NCBI RefSeq assembly: GCF_003459245.1
Contig: NZ_QRVG01000017.1
Span: 1 to 45,204, forward strand
DNA from: Collinsella sp. AF23-2
GTDB taxonomy: Bacteria; Actinomycetota; Coriobacteriia; Coriobacteriales; Coriobacteriaceae
Direction of reading: 5' to 3'
DNA: 45,204 bases
Shown here: one piece after another, positions 28,636-37,053 of the stretch
Position numbering within the stretch: the first letter of the stretch is position 1
How the letters are laid out: every line of letters starts with the position of its first letter
Notes under the pieces: generated by a model
Database searches by the model: none
Told to the model about the DNA's origin: nothing
The model's input: only the letters and a program-made list of their open reading frames with translations
Made by a program: the position numbers and the translations under genes

Positions 28636-31203
28636 TTATTTGCCCTTGGGCTTGCTGGCGTAGAACTTCTTCTTTTTGGGCTTGCCGGCGGAGTCAGGCT
28701 TGCCGTTGCCGCGCGGCCCCCGGTCGCCTGCCTGCGCGTGCGCGGGCGCCGTTGCGCGAGGCTTGCGGGCTTCGGGGTTGCGCAGCTCCTCGACGCGCTC
28801 GGCAATTTCCTCGGCGCTAAAGCCGACTTCGGCCATGGCGTCCTCGATGGGCAGGCGGCGCACGATGTAGCAGTGGTGCACCTTCTGGTTGCGCGCGAAG
28901 TCCTCGGGGATGGTCTGCGCCGTAATGTCCTCCAGCACCACGCCCGCGCGGGCGAGCTTGCGCGTTTCGGGGCGGAAGCCGCGCAGGTTGCAGCTAAAGA
29001 TGGCATGGCCGCCCTGCGCGAGCAGGCGCGATACGCCAGCCAAAAGCTCAACATGGTCGCGCTGGACATCCCAGGTGCGGCGGCCCATCTTGGACGAGTT
29101 CGAGAACGTGGGCGGGTCGACAAAGATCAGGTCCCAGCGGTTGCGCGTCTGGCGCTGGTCGCGAATCCAGGCGAGCACGTCGTCGCGCACAAAATGATGC
29201 TGAGGCCCCACAAAGCCGTTCTGGCGCATGTTGCGCTCGGCCCAGTCCAGATAGGTATTGGAGAGGTCGACCGTCACGGTCTCCTCGACGCCGCCATCGG
29301 CCGCGTAGCAGGTGGCAGTGCCGGTGTAGGCAAACAGATTGAGGAAGCGGCGCGCCTGCTTGGCGTGCTCGCGCACCAGGTTGCGGGTGACGCGGTGGTC
29401 CAAGAAGATGCCGACGTCCAGGTAGTCGTCAAAGTTGACGGCAAAGGTGAGGCCGCCCTCTTCGATGAGCGGCAGGCGACGACGCGCGATATTGGCGCGC
29501 TCGCCCGAGCCGCCCTTGCCGGCGCCCTGCTTGCCGTACTGCGAGCCGCCGCGCGAACGCATGCGGGCCTTGGCGTGCACATGCTCGGCGGGAACATCTA
29601 GGATGCGCGGCGCGATGGCCAGAATGTCGAGCATACGGGCCTGGGCCAGTGCGGGGTCGATGGTCTTGGGCGCGGCGTATTCGGCGATGACGAGCCAGCG
29701 GCCCGGCGTCTGCGGGCAACCCTCGTACAGGTCGATAGCGGCGGAGTAGTCGGGCAGGTCGGCATCGTAGACGCGGTAGCAGCTCACGCCCTCGCGCCTG
29801 GCCCACTTGCGGCGCAGACGGGCATTCTTGCGCAGGCGGTTGGCGAACTGCTCGGACTCGGGGATGAGCACGGGCAGCGGCTTGCCGTCGCCCAGGTCGA
29901 GCATGGCGGCAGGCTCGGGCATGGCGGAAGCGGCGGCTTCATCGTTGACTTCGTTGGCATCCGCAGCCTCGGCCTCGGCATCCGCACTGGTCGCAGCCTC
30001 AAACGCTGCGGCGGCGTGGTCGAGCGAAGGCCAGACTTCGACGGTCGCCTCTTCGTTGTTGGGCATGACGGCGATCGAGCGCTCGGGCTCGGTGTGGAGC
30101 GCGCGGGCCAGCAATCCGTCGCGGGTGAGCGCGGCGACCGGCGCCGCGGCAAGCTCGGGCGCGCGGCGCAACTCGCCGATGAGCGTCATGGTGTCATGCA
30201 TGAGCGAAAGCGGTGTCTCGTTCGTATCCGCGACCACGGCGGCGCCGGCGACAGCGCCCGCGTGGTCCAGTACGGTGGCGGACTTGGCGGCGCAAAAATC
30301 GACAAAGCGCTTGTAGCCGGCACATTTAACCATGCGCTCAGCGGTCTTGCGGGCGGCGGGGTCAACATCCACGGCCACGATGCGCGCCTGGCGCTCGCGC
30401 GCTGCCGCCTCGCGCCCGCGCGCCTCGGCAAGCAGCTGCTCCCACAGGGCGGCATCGTGCAGCTGCCAGCCCTCAAAGCCCCAGCGCTCGCGTGCGACGC
30501 CCGGGGCGCGGTCGGTCAGAATGTTCACGGCCTCCAGCAGCAGGCCGCCGCCGGCGCACGAGGCATCGATCAGCGTGGGAAGGGCTTCGTTCTCGTAATC
30601 GTCGGCCGTCAGCTCGCGCTCGCATAGTGCGGTCCAGCCGACCTGCGCCAGCACCAGGGCGGCGTAGTCGGGGCGCAACACGTGTGCGCCCTCGCCGGCA
30701 CGAGTCGCAGCGGGCGGCAGGCGTTTGAACAGCGGGTCGCCCGAAAGGTCTAGGCTTATGCTCGCGCGGCGCTGGCGCAGCGAAAGCAGTAGGTGAACAT
30801 CGGGGTCGGCGGCATCGACATCGGCGCGACGTCCCGTGGTCTCGGCCAGGCGGTCGCACAGCGCGTCTTTGGCACGCAGGGCCGAGAAGCGCGTGTTGCG
30901 CAGCTGCTCGGTCACGCCGCGGGCGGTAATGGCGATGGTGGCGCCGGGGCGGACGATGTTCTCCCAGGCGATGTCGTAAACGCTGTCGTACAACTCATCG
31001 GCATCCTGTGCCTCAAAGCGCCCGAGTACCACGAACACGCGGCTCGCCAGGCGCGACCACAGACAGGCGCGGTAGCCTTCTTCGAGCTCGCCCTCAAACG
31101 TAGCGCGGCCTTTCAGGCGGCGGACATGCGAAAGCCCGAGGCGTTTAAGCTCATCGGCGAGTGCGGACTCAAAGCCCTCGGGGCAGCTTGCGTAAAATTC
31201 CAT
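28636..31203 (-). CDS. rlmKL: RlmKL-type fused 23S rRNA methyltransferase, RlmL half probably inactive
   Basis: 855 residues: a ferredoxin-like/THUMP region (about 1-165), an RlmL-like methyltransferase region (about 170-400), an Ala/Glu-rich insert (about 400-450) and an RlmK domain (about 540-800). The RlmK part is intact: NLFAYTGTATCYAA for SAM and FVDPPTFSNS for catalysis. The RlmL part aligns well around RERWGF and VDVDP, but the SAM loop DPxCGSGT reads DASCAGGG and the catalytic NPPYG position reads DTNET, so m2G2445-type activity is doubtful while m7G2069-type activity is plausible. Lys-rich tail KPKKKKFYASKPKGK. The start ATG 31203 has GAGAGG upstream. A TATAAT on the minus strand at 31231-31236 may be its -10. 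Confidence 0.87.
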   Translation of the reverse strand: MEFYASCPEGFESALADELKRLGLSHVRRLKGRATFEGELEEGYRACLWSRLASRVFVVLGRFEAQDADELYDSVYDIAWENIVRPGATIAITARGVTEQLRNTRFSALRAKDALCDRLAETTGRRADVDAADPDVHLLLSLRQRRASISLDLSGDPLFKRLPPAATRAGEGAHVLRPDYAALVLAQVGWTALCERELTADDYENEALPTLIDASCAGGGLLLEAVNILTDRAPGVARERWGFEGWQLHDAALWEQLLAEARGREAAARERQARIVAVDVDPAARKTAERMVKCAGYKRFVDFCAAKSATVLDHAGAVAGAAVVADTNETPLSLMHDTMTLIGELRRAPELAAAPVAALTRDGLLARALHTEPERSIAVMPNNEEATVEVWPSLDHAAAAFEAATSADAEAEAADANEVNDEAAASAMPEPAAMLDLGDGKPLPVLIPESEQFANRLRKNARLRRKWARREGVSCYRVYDADLPDYSAAIDLYEGCPQTPGRWLVIAEYAAPKTIDPALAQARMLDILAIAPRILDVPAEHVHAKARMRSRGGSQYGKQGAGKGGSGERANIARRRLPLIEEGGLTFAVNFDDYLDVGIFLDHRVTRNLVREHAKQARRFLNLFAYTGTATCYAADGGVEETVTVDLSNTYLDWAERNMRQNGFVGPQHHFVRDDVLAWIRDQRQTRNRWDLIFVDPPTFSNSSKMGRRTWDVQRDHVELLAGVSRLLAQGGHAIFSCNLRGFRPETRKLARAGVVLEDITAQTIPEDFARNQKVHHCYIVRRLPIEDAMAEVGFSAEEIAERVEELRNPEARKPRATAPAHAQAGDRGPRGNGKPDSAGKPKKKKFYASKPKGK

Positions 31204-31278
31204 GGGTGACCTCTCTGGTTGCGTCGCTCCATTATATGATGGATGCTTCGTTTGCCCTTATCCTCGAAAGGAACCCAT

Positions 31279-32106
31279 ATGATTGATGCGTGTCCCGAAC
31301 CCGCTGTGCTCTTTTTTGACGTGGACGGCACGCTGACGTCGTTCGATCCCGACGATATGACCGATAAGGACTTTTCGGCGGTTCGCCCTTCGCAGACGGT
31401 GGTTGAGGCGTTCCATGCACTGCGCGATGCGGGGCACAAGGCGTTTATCTGCACGGGTCGTCCCCTGTGGCTCATCGCGGACAGTTTGCGTGCGCTCGAC
31501 CCCGCGGGCGTCGTTGCCATGGCGGGGGCCACGCTCGAGGTCGAGGGCCGCGTGGCACACGAGGACTGCATTGACGAGGACATTGTTGAGGAGCTCGCGC
31601 GTCGCATTACTGTGGCGGGCGGCGAGGCGTTGTTCGAGACGAACGGTGCCACCTATTCACTTGAGCCAGTTGGTGTCGAACAGTCATTTCTGCTAGGCGC
31701 CGGCGTGGTGCATGGCGTTGATCAGATGCGCGTCGATGGGCATTTGCGCGTAGGCAAGGTGTGCATTAACGCGTGCGACCTAGCTCGCGTAGCCAACGAC
31801 GATGGCTTTATCGAGCGCGAGTTTGAGCTGTGCAACACCGGTGGTCAGAATCGCGAGCTGAGCCCCAAGGGCATCGACAAGGGCGTGGGCGTGGCGCGAG
31901 CGCTGGAATACCTGGGTCGCACCGGCAACGCGCGCACCTTTGGCTTTGGCGATTCCGGCAACGATCTGGGTATGCTCGCCGCCGTCGAGACGGCTGTAGC
32001 CATGGGCAACGCCATGCCCGAGGTCAAGGCAGTCGCCGACTACGTGACCGACGATGTCGCACACGATGGCACCGTCACAGCGATGCAACATTTCGGCCTC
32101 ATCTAA
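31279..32106 (+). CDS. HAD-superfamily hydrolase (Cof-type phosphatase)
   Basis: 275 residues. Motif I FFDVDGTLTSF near residue 13 supplies the nucleophile Asp, motif II is CTGRP, the conserved Lys lies in LSPKGIDKGVG and motif IV is FGFGDSGNDLGML. The type IIB cap lies between motifs II and III, as in Cof/YbjI-like sugar-phosphate phosphatases. ATG 31279 follows AAAGGA. It is divergent from rlmKL with a 75-base gap. The substrate is probably a small phosphorylated metabolite, not determinable here. Confidence 0.88.
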   Translation: MIDACPEPAVLFFDVDGTLTSFDPDDMTDKDFSAVRPSQTVVEAFHALRDAGHKAFICTGRPLWLIADSLRALDPAGVVAMAGATLEVEGRVAHEDCIDEDIVEELARRITVAGGEALFETNGATYSLEPVGVEQSFLLGAGVVHGVDQMRVDGHLRVGKVCINACDLARVANDDGFIEREFELCNTGGQNRELSPKGIDKGVGVARALEYLGRTGNARTFGFGDSGNDLGMLAAVETAVAMGNAMPEVKAVADYVTDDVAHDGTVTAMQHFGLI

Positions 32107-32299
32107 TGAATCTCGCCTTCTGACGTTTGCTCAAACTGCGACTCTTTGCTTTTGCATGCTCAATCGATTTATCAATCCAAACACTGAGGTGTTTATACCG
32201 TTCGCCGAGAAGATAAAAACCCGCAGTTCACGCCTTGATAAACGTAGGTAAAGTATTTAGCAGTTTATCGGCCGTATGCTAACGAAAGGAATCAGGCAG

Positions 32300-33004
32300 A
32301 TGGCAATCAAGGTGTTCGCTGACGGTGCAAATCTCGAGGGCATGCTCGACATGTACGAGAACGGCAACGTTCAGGGTTTCACGACCAACCCGTCCCTTAT
32401 GAAGAAGGGCGGCGTGACGGATTACCGCGCGTTTGCCAAGGAGGTCCTGGCCCACATCACCGATGTGTCCGTGTCGTTTGAGGTCTTTGCCGACGACGTC
32501 GAGACCATGGAGGTCGAGGCCCGCGAGATCGCTACCTGGGCCGAGAACGTCTACGTCAAGATTCCGTGCGTGACCACCAAGGGTGAGTCCACCGCCGAGC
32601 TGGTGCGCAAGCTTTCGGCCGACGGCATCAAGGTCAACGTCACCACCATCTTTACGCCTACGCAGGTCGACGAGATGGTCGAGGCCGTTGATGCCGAGAC
32701 ACCGTCCATCATCTCGCTCTTTGCCGGCCGCATCGCCGATACCGGCGTCGACCCCATTCCGTTTATGACGGAGTCGGTCAAGAAGGCCGCCGCCAAGCCC
32801 AACTGCGAGGTCCTGTGGGCATCCACGCGTGAGCTTATCAATATTTACCAGGCGGAAGGATGCGGTTGCCAGATCATCACGGTGCCCAACAGCATCCTGG
32901 CCAAGCGTAAGAACATCGGCCGTGACCCGTACGAGGTCTCGCTCGATACCGTGCGCGGTTTTGCCAAGGATATCGCCTCGCTCGGTTTCCATATCCTGCC
33001 GTAA
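32300..33004 (+). CDS. transaldolase / fructose-6-phosphate aldolase-like enzyme
   Basis: 234 residues, the short length of the Fsa/TalC class. The TIM-barrel features are visible: FADGANLEGM at strand 1, GFTTNPSLMKKGG, VYVKIPC with the Schiff-base Lys, NVTTIFTP and SLFAGRIAD. It probably cleaves or transfers dihydroxyacetone units in sugar-phosphate metabolism; transaldolase versus Fsa activity cannot be told from sequence alone. ATG 32300 has GAAAGGA about ten bases upstream. The 190-base gap before it is AT-richer than its surroundings but no convincing promoter was found. The last 19 bases of the coding region are repeated downstream at 33140-33158. Confidence 0.87.
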   Translation: MAIKVFADGANLEGMLDMYENGNVQGFTTNPSLMKKGGVTDYRAFAKEVLAHITDVSVSFEVFADDVETMEVEAREIATWAENVYVKIPCVTTKGESTAELVRKLSADGIKVNVTTIFTPTQVDEMVEAVDAETPSIISLFAGRIADTGVDPIPFMTESVKKAAAKPNCEVLWASTRELINIYQAEGCGCQIITVPNSILAKRKNIGRDPYEVSLDTVRGFAKDIASLGFHILP

Positions 33005-33035
33005 CGCGAACGCTGGCTACATCGCGGGTTGTTCG

Positions 33036-33105
33036 CCCCGGCCTTTCCTTTCCCTATCGCTCACGCGCTTCGCGAGGGTCGCGCTAGGCAAAGGAAAGGC
33101 CGGGG
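33036..33105. repeat. palindromic element after the aldolase gene
   Basis: CCCCGGCCTTTCCTTT (33036-33051) pairs perfectly with AAAGGAAAGGCCGGGG (33090-33105). The centre carries CCTA/TAGG and GCGCTTCGCG hairpins. The element lies between two copies of GGYTTCCATATCCTGCCGT (32984-33002 and 33140-33158). Confidence 0.8.
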
Positions 33106-33183
33106 CTGCCGACACGAACTTGCCGGTAGGTTGGTGATAGGCTTCCATATCCTGCCGTGGACAAAGGTACCCCCGCCTGCGCC

Positions 33184-33353
33184 GTGCAAAATTGAGAGTA
33201 TTCAGCAAGGTAAAGGCTTTTACCAGCTGGGTGAAGCATGGAACAGCCCCCGTTTTGGCTCTGATGACGCTAAAACGGGGGCTGTTTCTTGCTTTTTCGT
33301 CTCTGAGGGGCATCCGGAACGGTGGAATTTGCAGAATACTCGCGATTTTGCAC
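33184..33353. repeat. nested inverted repeat enclosing a terminator hairpin, before the tex stop
   Basis: Outer arms GTGCAAAATTGAGAGTATTC (33184-33203) and GAATACTCGCGATTTTGCAC (33334-33353) pair with two or three mismatches. Inside, AACAGCCCCCGTTTT (33242-33256) pairs with AAAACGGGGGCTGTT (33272-33286), followed by TTTTT at about 33292. It lies between the convergent aldolase and tex genes. Confidence 0.75.
33242..33296 (+). terminator. intrinsic terminator hairpin with CAGCCCCCG stem
   Basis: A 15-bp perfect stem, loop of 15 bases, then TCTTGCTTTTT on the plus strand. It is likely to stop plus-strand transcription from the aldolase gene; it may also serve tex from the other side. Confidence 0.7.
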
Positions 33354-33385
33354 GTCGCGAGAGGGGGGACCCTTGCTTTGGCGGT

Positions 33386-35533
33386 TTACTTCCCCTGCAC
33401 CATGGTGAGGGAGATCTTCTTGCGGTCGCGATCGACCTTTTCAACCCACACCTTGACCGTGTCACCGACGCGCACCACGTCGCTGGGGTGCTTGACGAAG
33501 CGGTTGGCCAGCTTGGAGATGTGCACGAGGCCGTCCTGGTGCACGCCCACGTCGACGAAGGCGCCAAAGTCCACAACGTTGCGCACCGTGCCCTTGAGTT
33601 CCATGCCGGGCTCCAGGTCGTCGATCGAAAGCGCCGAGCGGCTAAAGACCACCTCGGGCGCGTCGTCGCGCGGGTCGCGGCCGGGCTTCTTGAGCTCGTT
33701 GACGATGTCGATGAGCGTTAAGGTGCCGCAGTCCAGGTCGCTTGCCAGCGCCGAGATGCTGCCCAGGCGGCGCTCGATATCGGGCACGCCGCCGCGGCTG
33801 AGCTCGCTTGCCGCAACGCCGGCGCGCTCCAGGACGGCCGTGGCCACCTCGTAGCTTTCGGGGTGGACGCTTGTCGCGTCGAGCGGGTTCTTGCCGCCGC
33901 TGATGCGCAGGAAACCTGCGGCGTTGAGGTACGCCTTGGGTCCCAGCTTGGGGACCTTCTTGAGCTGGCGGCGATCGGTAAAGGCGCCGTTTTCCTCGCG
34001 GTAGGCCACGATGTTTTTGGCTACGCTCGGCGTAATGCCCGACACGTAGCCCAGCAGGCTTGCGCTCGCGGTGTTGACGTCGACGCCCACACGGTTGACG
34101 ACGTCTTCCACCACGTGGCCCAGGGTGCGCGAAAGCTCGGCCTGGTCAAGGTCGTGCTGGTACTGGCCAACGCCGATGGACTGGGGCGGAATCTTGACGA
34201 GCTCTGCCAGCGGGTCTTGCAGACGGCGGCCCAGGCTCATGGCGCCACGTACGGTGACGTCCAGGTCGGGATATTCCTGGCTGGCGAGCTCGGAGGCGGA
34301 GTACACCGACGCGCCGGCCTCGTTGACGATGGTGTAACGAAGGCTGGGCGCCTGCTCGGTAATGAACTCCGAGACGACTTCCTCGGTCTCGCGGCTGGCG
34401 GTGCCGTTGCCGATGACGATGGTGTTGACGCCGTCCTTCTTGACGAGGCGGGCGAGCTCGCGCTTGGTGCCGGCGACGTCGTGGCGCGGCTTGGTGGGAT
34501 AGACCACGCCGTGGTCGAGTAGCTTGCCGGTCTCGTCCATGACGGCGACCTTGCAGCCGGTGCGGTAGCCCGGATCGAGCGCGAGCACGCGGGCGCCGCG
34601 CACGGGGCGTGCCGAGAGCAGGCCTTCGAGATTCTTGGCAAAGACGTTGATGGCCTCGGTCTGGGCGCGGACGGTGAGTTTGGCGCGTGCCTCGCGCTCC
34701 AGCGAGGGGGCCATGAGGCGCTTGTAACCGTCAGCGATAGCGGCGTCAAAGACGGGCGCAAAGACGCCCTGGCGACGGGGCCAGCGGCTGCCGAGGCGCG
34801 CCGTGGCGGCGGCACCGTCGACGTTCACGCGTACGCGGAGCTTGCCCTCGCGCTCGCCGCGGTCGATAGCCAGCACGCGGTGGTTGGGGATGCGGCGCAG
34901 CGGTTCGTCATAGCTGTAGTACGGCTCGTAGGGGGTCTTCTCGGCGGGGTCGGTGGCCTCAACGACGATGTCGGCGGTGTTTTGCGTAAAGGCGCGCAGA
35001 TCGGCGACGTTCTCGGGGTCCTCGGCCACCGTCTCGGCCACGATGTCGGCGGCGCCGGCGAGCGCCTTTTCGGGCGTGTCGAAGCCGGCCTCCTCGTTGA
35101 CGTATGCCGCGGCGGCGTCGAGCGCGCTGCCCTTGGCCGAGGCCTGCATGATGATCATATTGGCGAGCGGCTCGAGTCCCGCCTCGCGGGCCTTCTGTGC
35201 TCGGGTCATGCGCTTTTTGCGGTAGGGTTTGTAGAGGTCCTCGACGCGCTGGAGCTGCGTGGCCTCGCGAATCTGCTGCTCAAGCTCGGGCGTGAGCTTG
35301 CCCTGCGCGTCGATGAGCAGGATGACGTCCTCTTTGCGCTGCTCAAGATTGCGCAGGTAGGACAGGCGCTCGTCGAGCGCGCGCAGGGCGACGTCATCCA
35401 TGCCGCCGGTGGCCTCTTTACGGTAGCGCGAGATAAAGGGGATGGTGTTGCCCTCGTCGATGAGCTTGACGGCTGCCTCGACGTTGGCGGCCTTAAGGTT
35501 GAGCTCGCGCGCGAGCTGGGCGATAAGATCCAT
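33386..35533 (-). CDS. tex: Tex-family S1 RNA-binding transcription accessory protein
   Basis: 715 residues, normal for Tex. N-terminal helical region (IPFISRYRKEATGGMDD, highly conserved in Tex), YqgF/RNase H-like domain (LDPGYRTGCKVAVMD), helix-hairpin-helix region (VNTASASLLGYVSGI, KKVPKLGPKAY), and a C-terminal S1 domain (GTVRNVVDFGAFVDVGVHQDG). It binds nucleic acid and is linked to transcription and stress fitness. ATG 35533 has AAGGAG five bases upstream; longer in-frame extensions lack a site. Convergent with the aldolase gene. Confidence 0.94.
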   Translation of the reverse strand: MDLIAQLARELNLKAANVEAAVKLIDEGNTIPFISRYRKEATGGMDDVALRALDERLSYLRNLEQRKEDVILLIDAQGKLTPELEQQIREATQLQRVEDLYKPYRKKRMTRAQKAREAGLEPLANMIIMQASAKGSALDAAAAYVNEEAGFDTPEKALAGAADIVAETVAEDPENVADLRAFTQNTADIVVEATDPAEKTPYEPYYSYDEPLRRIPNHRVLAIDRGEREGKLRVRVNVDGAAATARLGSRWPRRQGVFAPVFDAAIADGYKRLMAPSLEREARAKLTVRAQTEAINVFAKNLEGLLSARPVRGARVLALDPGYRTGCKVAVMDETGKLLDHGVVYPTKPRHDVAGTKRELARLVKKDGVNTIVIGNGTASRETEEVVSEFITEQAPSLRYTIVNEAGASVYSASELASQEYPDLDVTVRGAMSLGRRLQDPLAELVKIPPQSIGVGQYQHDLDQAELSRTLGHVVEDVVNRVGVDVNTASASLLGYVSGITPSVAKNIVAYREENGAFTDRRQLKKVPKLGPKAYLNAAGFLRISGGKNPLDATSVHPESYEVATAVLERAGVAASELSRGGVPDIERRLGSISALASDLDCGTLTLIDIVNELKKPGRDPRDDAPEVVFSRSALSIDDLEPGMELKGTVRNVVDFGAFVDVGVHQDGLVHISKLANRFVKHPSDVVRVGDTVKVWVEKVDRDRKKISLTMVQGK

Positions 35534-35614
35534 GGGACTCCTTGCGTTTAAGGTGCGTTTGCAGCACAGAGCTACCAAGGATACCACCCGTCCCAAAAGA
35601 CTGTTTTGGGGCCG

Positions 35615-35776
35615 CGCCATGAAAGCGGCCTATCTACTACGTTTGAACCGTGTGGGTCGACCATCCCCCGGTTTTCCGAAAAGTGGCAAGCCGTTTACCT
35701 GCGGTTTTTATTCCGCGAAATTTGGCATGGTTGAGGGCGATCGGTTAAACGTAGTAGATAGGCCGCTTTCGTGGCG
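35615..35776. repeat. long inverted repeat upstream of tex
   Basis: Arms 35615-35650 and 35742-35776 pair over about 35 bases with few mismatches (AGCGGCCTATCTACTACG against CGTAGTAGATAGGCCGCT). Just left of it CCAAAAGACTGTTTTGG forms a small hairpin, and CCCGTCCCAAAAGACT there nearly matches the arm of the palindrome at 40405-40510. The gene-free stretch 35534-35944 otherwise holds only the terminator at 35836-35871. Confidence 0.8.
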
Positions 35777-35835
35777 AACGAATCAAGCTGAGGTGCAAAA
35801 AGGCCCCCATCTCAGAAAAATCGTCAGCGAAGTAG

Positions 35836-35871
35836 CAAAAAGCCCCGCGGGCAGGAGGCTGCTCGCGGGGC
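35836..35871 (-). terminator. intrinsic terminator of the SDR-MFS-Gfo/Idh operon
   Basis: On the minus strand GCCCCGCG pairs with CGCGGGGC and is followed by TTTTT. It lies about 75 bases beyond the stop of the Gfo/Idh gene. Confidence 0.8.
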
Positions 35872-35944
35872 AAAGAAGAGGGGCTTATTTGTGGCGGACC
35901 GAGGGGCTCGGCATGGGGTTTCTGTCGCGGCCGCTCTTAAGGCG

Positions 35945-36985
35945 TTACAGCTCGACGAGCTGGCCGGTCTCGGCGGCCTCCTTGACGGCGTTGAGAAGCG
36001 TGAGCGTCTTGACGTTGTCGGCCGGCGTCACGACGGGCTCGACCTCGCGGCGGACGACCTTCACAAAGTGCTTGAGCTGCATCTTGTGGGGAAGCGCCGG
36101 GTCGACGGCCGGAATCTCCATCTGCAGCGGCTTGTGCCAGTTAGAGGCGCCGTCGTAGGAGAACTGGTGCAGGCGGGGCAGCGACAGGGCGCCCAAGGTT
36201 CCGCCGATAAAGTAGGCGTCAGCGTCGAAGGGGCGGTACTGCGGATCCTCGCGAGCGGTTGCCTCCCAGTTCCAGGGGCTGGCGGTGGCGTCGGAGATGG
36301 TCATGCTCGCGAGCGCGCCATCGGCAAAGCGGACGTTGACCACGGCGGAGTCCTCGGTCTCAAAACCGCGGGCGGCGCTGGACTGCATGCCCTGGACGGC
36401 AACGGGCTCGCCCAACAGGTAGCGGAGCAGGTCGACGTCGTGCACCAGGTTGACCAGGATCGGGCCAGCACCCTTCTTGCGGCGCCACTCGACATCGAAG
36501 TACTCGTCGTTCTTATAGATCATGTAGTGGAAGCTCGACACGGTGAGCTTGCCCAGCTCGCCGGACTCGATGATCTCCTTGGCCTTGTTGACGAAGGGGT
36601 TGTGGCGACGGTGCTGACCCACGAGCACGGGCACACCGGCGGTCTCGGCCTCGGCGGCGAAGGCCTGGGCATCCTCAAGATCGTTGGAGATCGGCTTTTC
36701 GACCAGCGGCACGATGTTGCGCTTGATGGCCTCGCGAGCAACGCCCAGGTGCAGGTCGTTGGGGGTGGCGATGATGACGGCCTCGGGCTTGACCTCGTCC
36801 ATCATCTGGGCGGGATCGGTAAAGAACGGCACGCCGGCGGCCTCGGCCGTGGCGCGGGCGCCCTCAAAGGCGTCGGCGATGGCGACGAGCTCGGCCTCGG
36901 GCTCCTCGGTGACAAAGCGGATGTGGTTGCGGCCCATGGCGCCGGCGCCGATGACGGCAATGCGGACGGGGTTGAGCTCAGACAT
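35945..36985 (-). CDS. Gfo/Idh/MocA-family NAD(P)-dependent oxidoreductase
   Basis: 346 residues. The N-terminal Rossmann fold has IAVIGAGAMGRNH; EKPISND is the family motif with the catalytic-region Lys; the C-terminal domain includes GPILVNLVHDVDLLRYL, carrying the conserved Asp and His of the active site. Such enzymes oxidise or epimerise sugars, inositols and sugar acids. It is the last gene of an operon with an SDR and an MFS carrier, after a 68-base gap that contains a hairpin. ATG 36985 has AAGGAG upstream. Substrate unknown. Confidence 0.9.
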   Translation of the reverse strand: MSELNPVRIAVIGAGAMGRNHIRFVTEEPEAELVAIADAFEGARATAEAAGVPFFTDPAQMMDEVKPEAVIIATPNDLHLGVAREAIKRNIVPLVEKPISNDLEDAQAFAAEAETAGVPVLVGQHRRHNPFVNKAKEIIESGELGKLTVSSFHYMIYKNDEYFDVEWRRKKGAGPILVNLVHDVDLLRYLLGEPVAVQGMQSSAARGFETEDSAVVNVRFADGALASMTISDATASPWNWEATAREDPQYRPFDADAYFIGGTLGALSLPRLHQFSYDGASNWHKPLQMEIPAVDPALPHKMQLKHFVKVVRREVEPVVTPADNVKTLTLLNAVKEAAETGQLVEL

Positions 36986-37013
36986 TTCGACTCCTTAATG
37001 CTGGTGGCTGGCG

Positions 37014-37046
37014 AATGTGGCAAAGGGACTGTCCCTTTGCCACATT
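37014..37046. repeat. CAAAGGG/CCCTTTG hairpin inside the operon
   Basis: AATGTGGCAAAGGGA pairs perfectly with TCCCTTTGCCACATT around CTG. It lies between the MFS stop and the Gfo/Idh start, without a T-tract. It closely resembles the hairpin at 23646-23680 and may stabilise or attenuate the operon mRNA. Confidence 0.75.
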
Positions 37047-37053
37047 GGTATAA

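Noticed and set aside
28573..29601. A 342-residue plus-strand frame
   Set aside because: It is antisense to the RlmK half of rlmKL and overlaps the palindromic terminator; no domain is visible.
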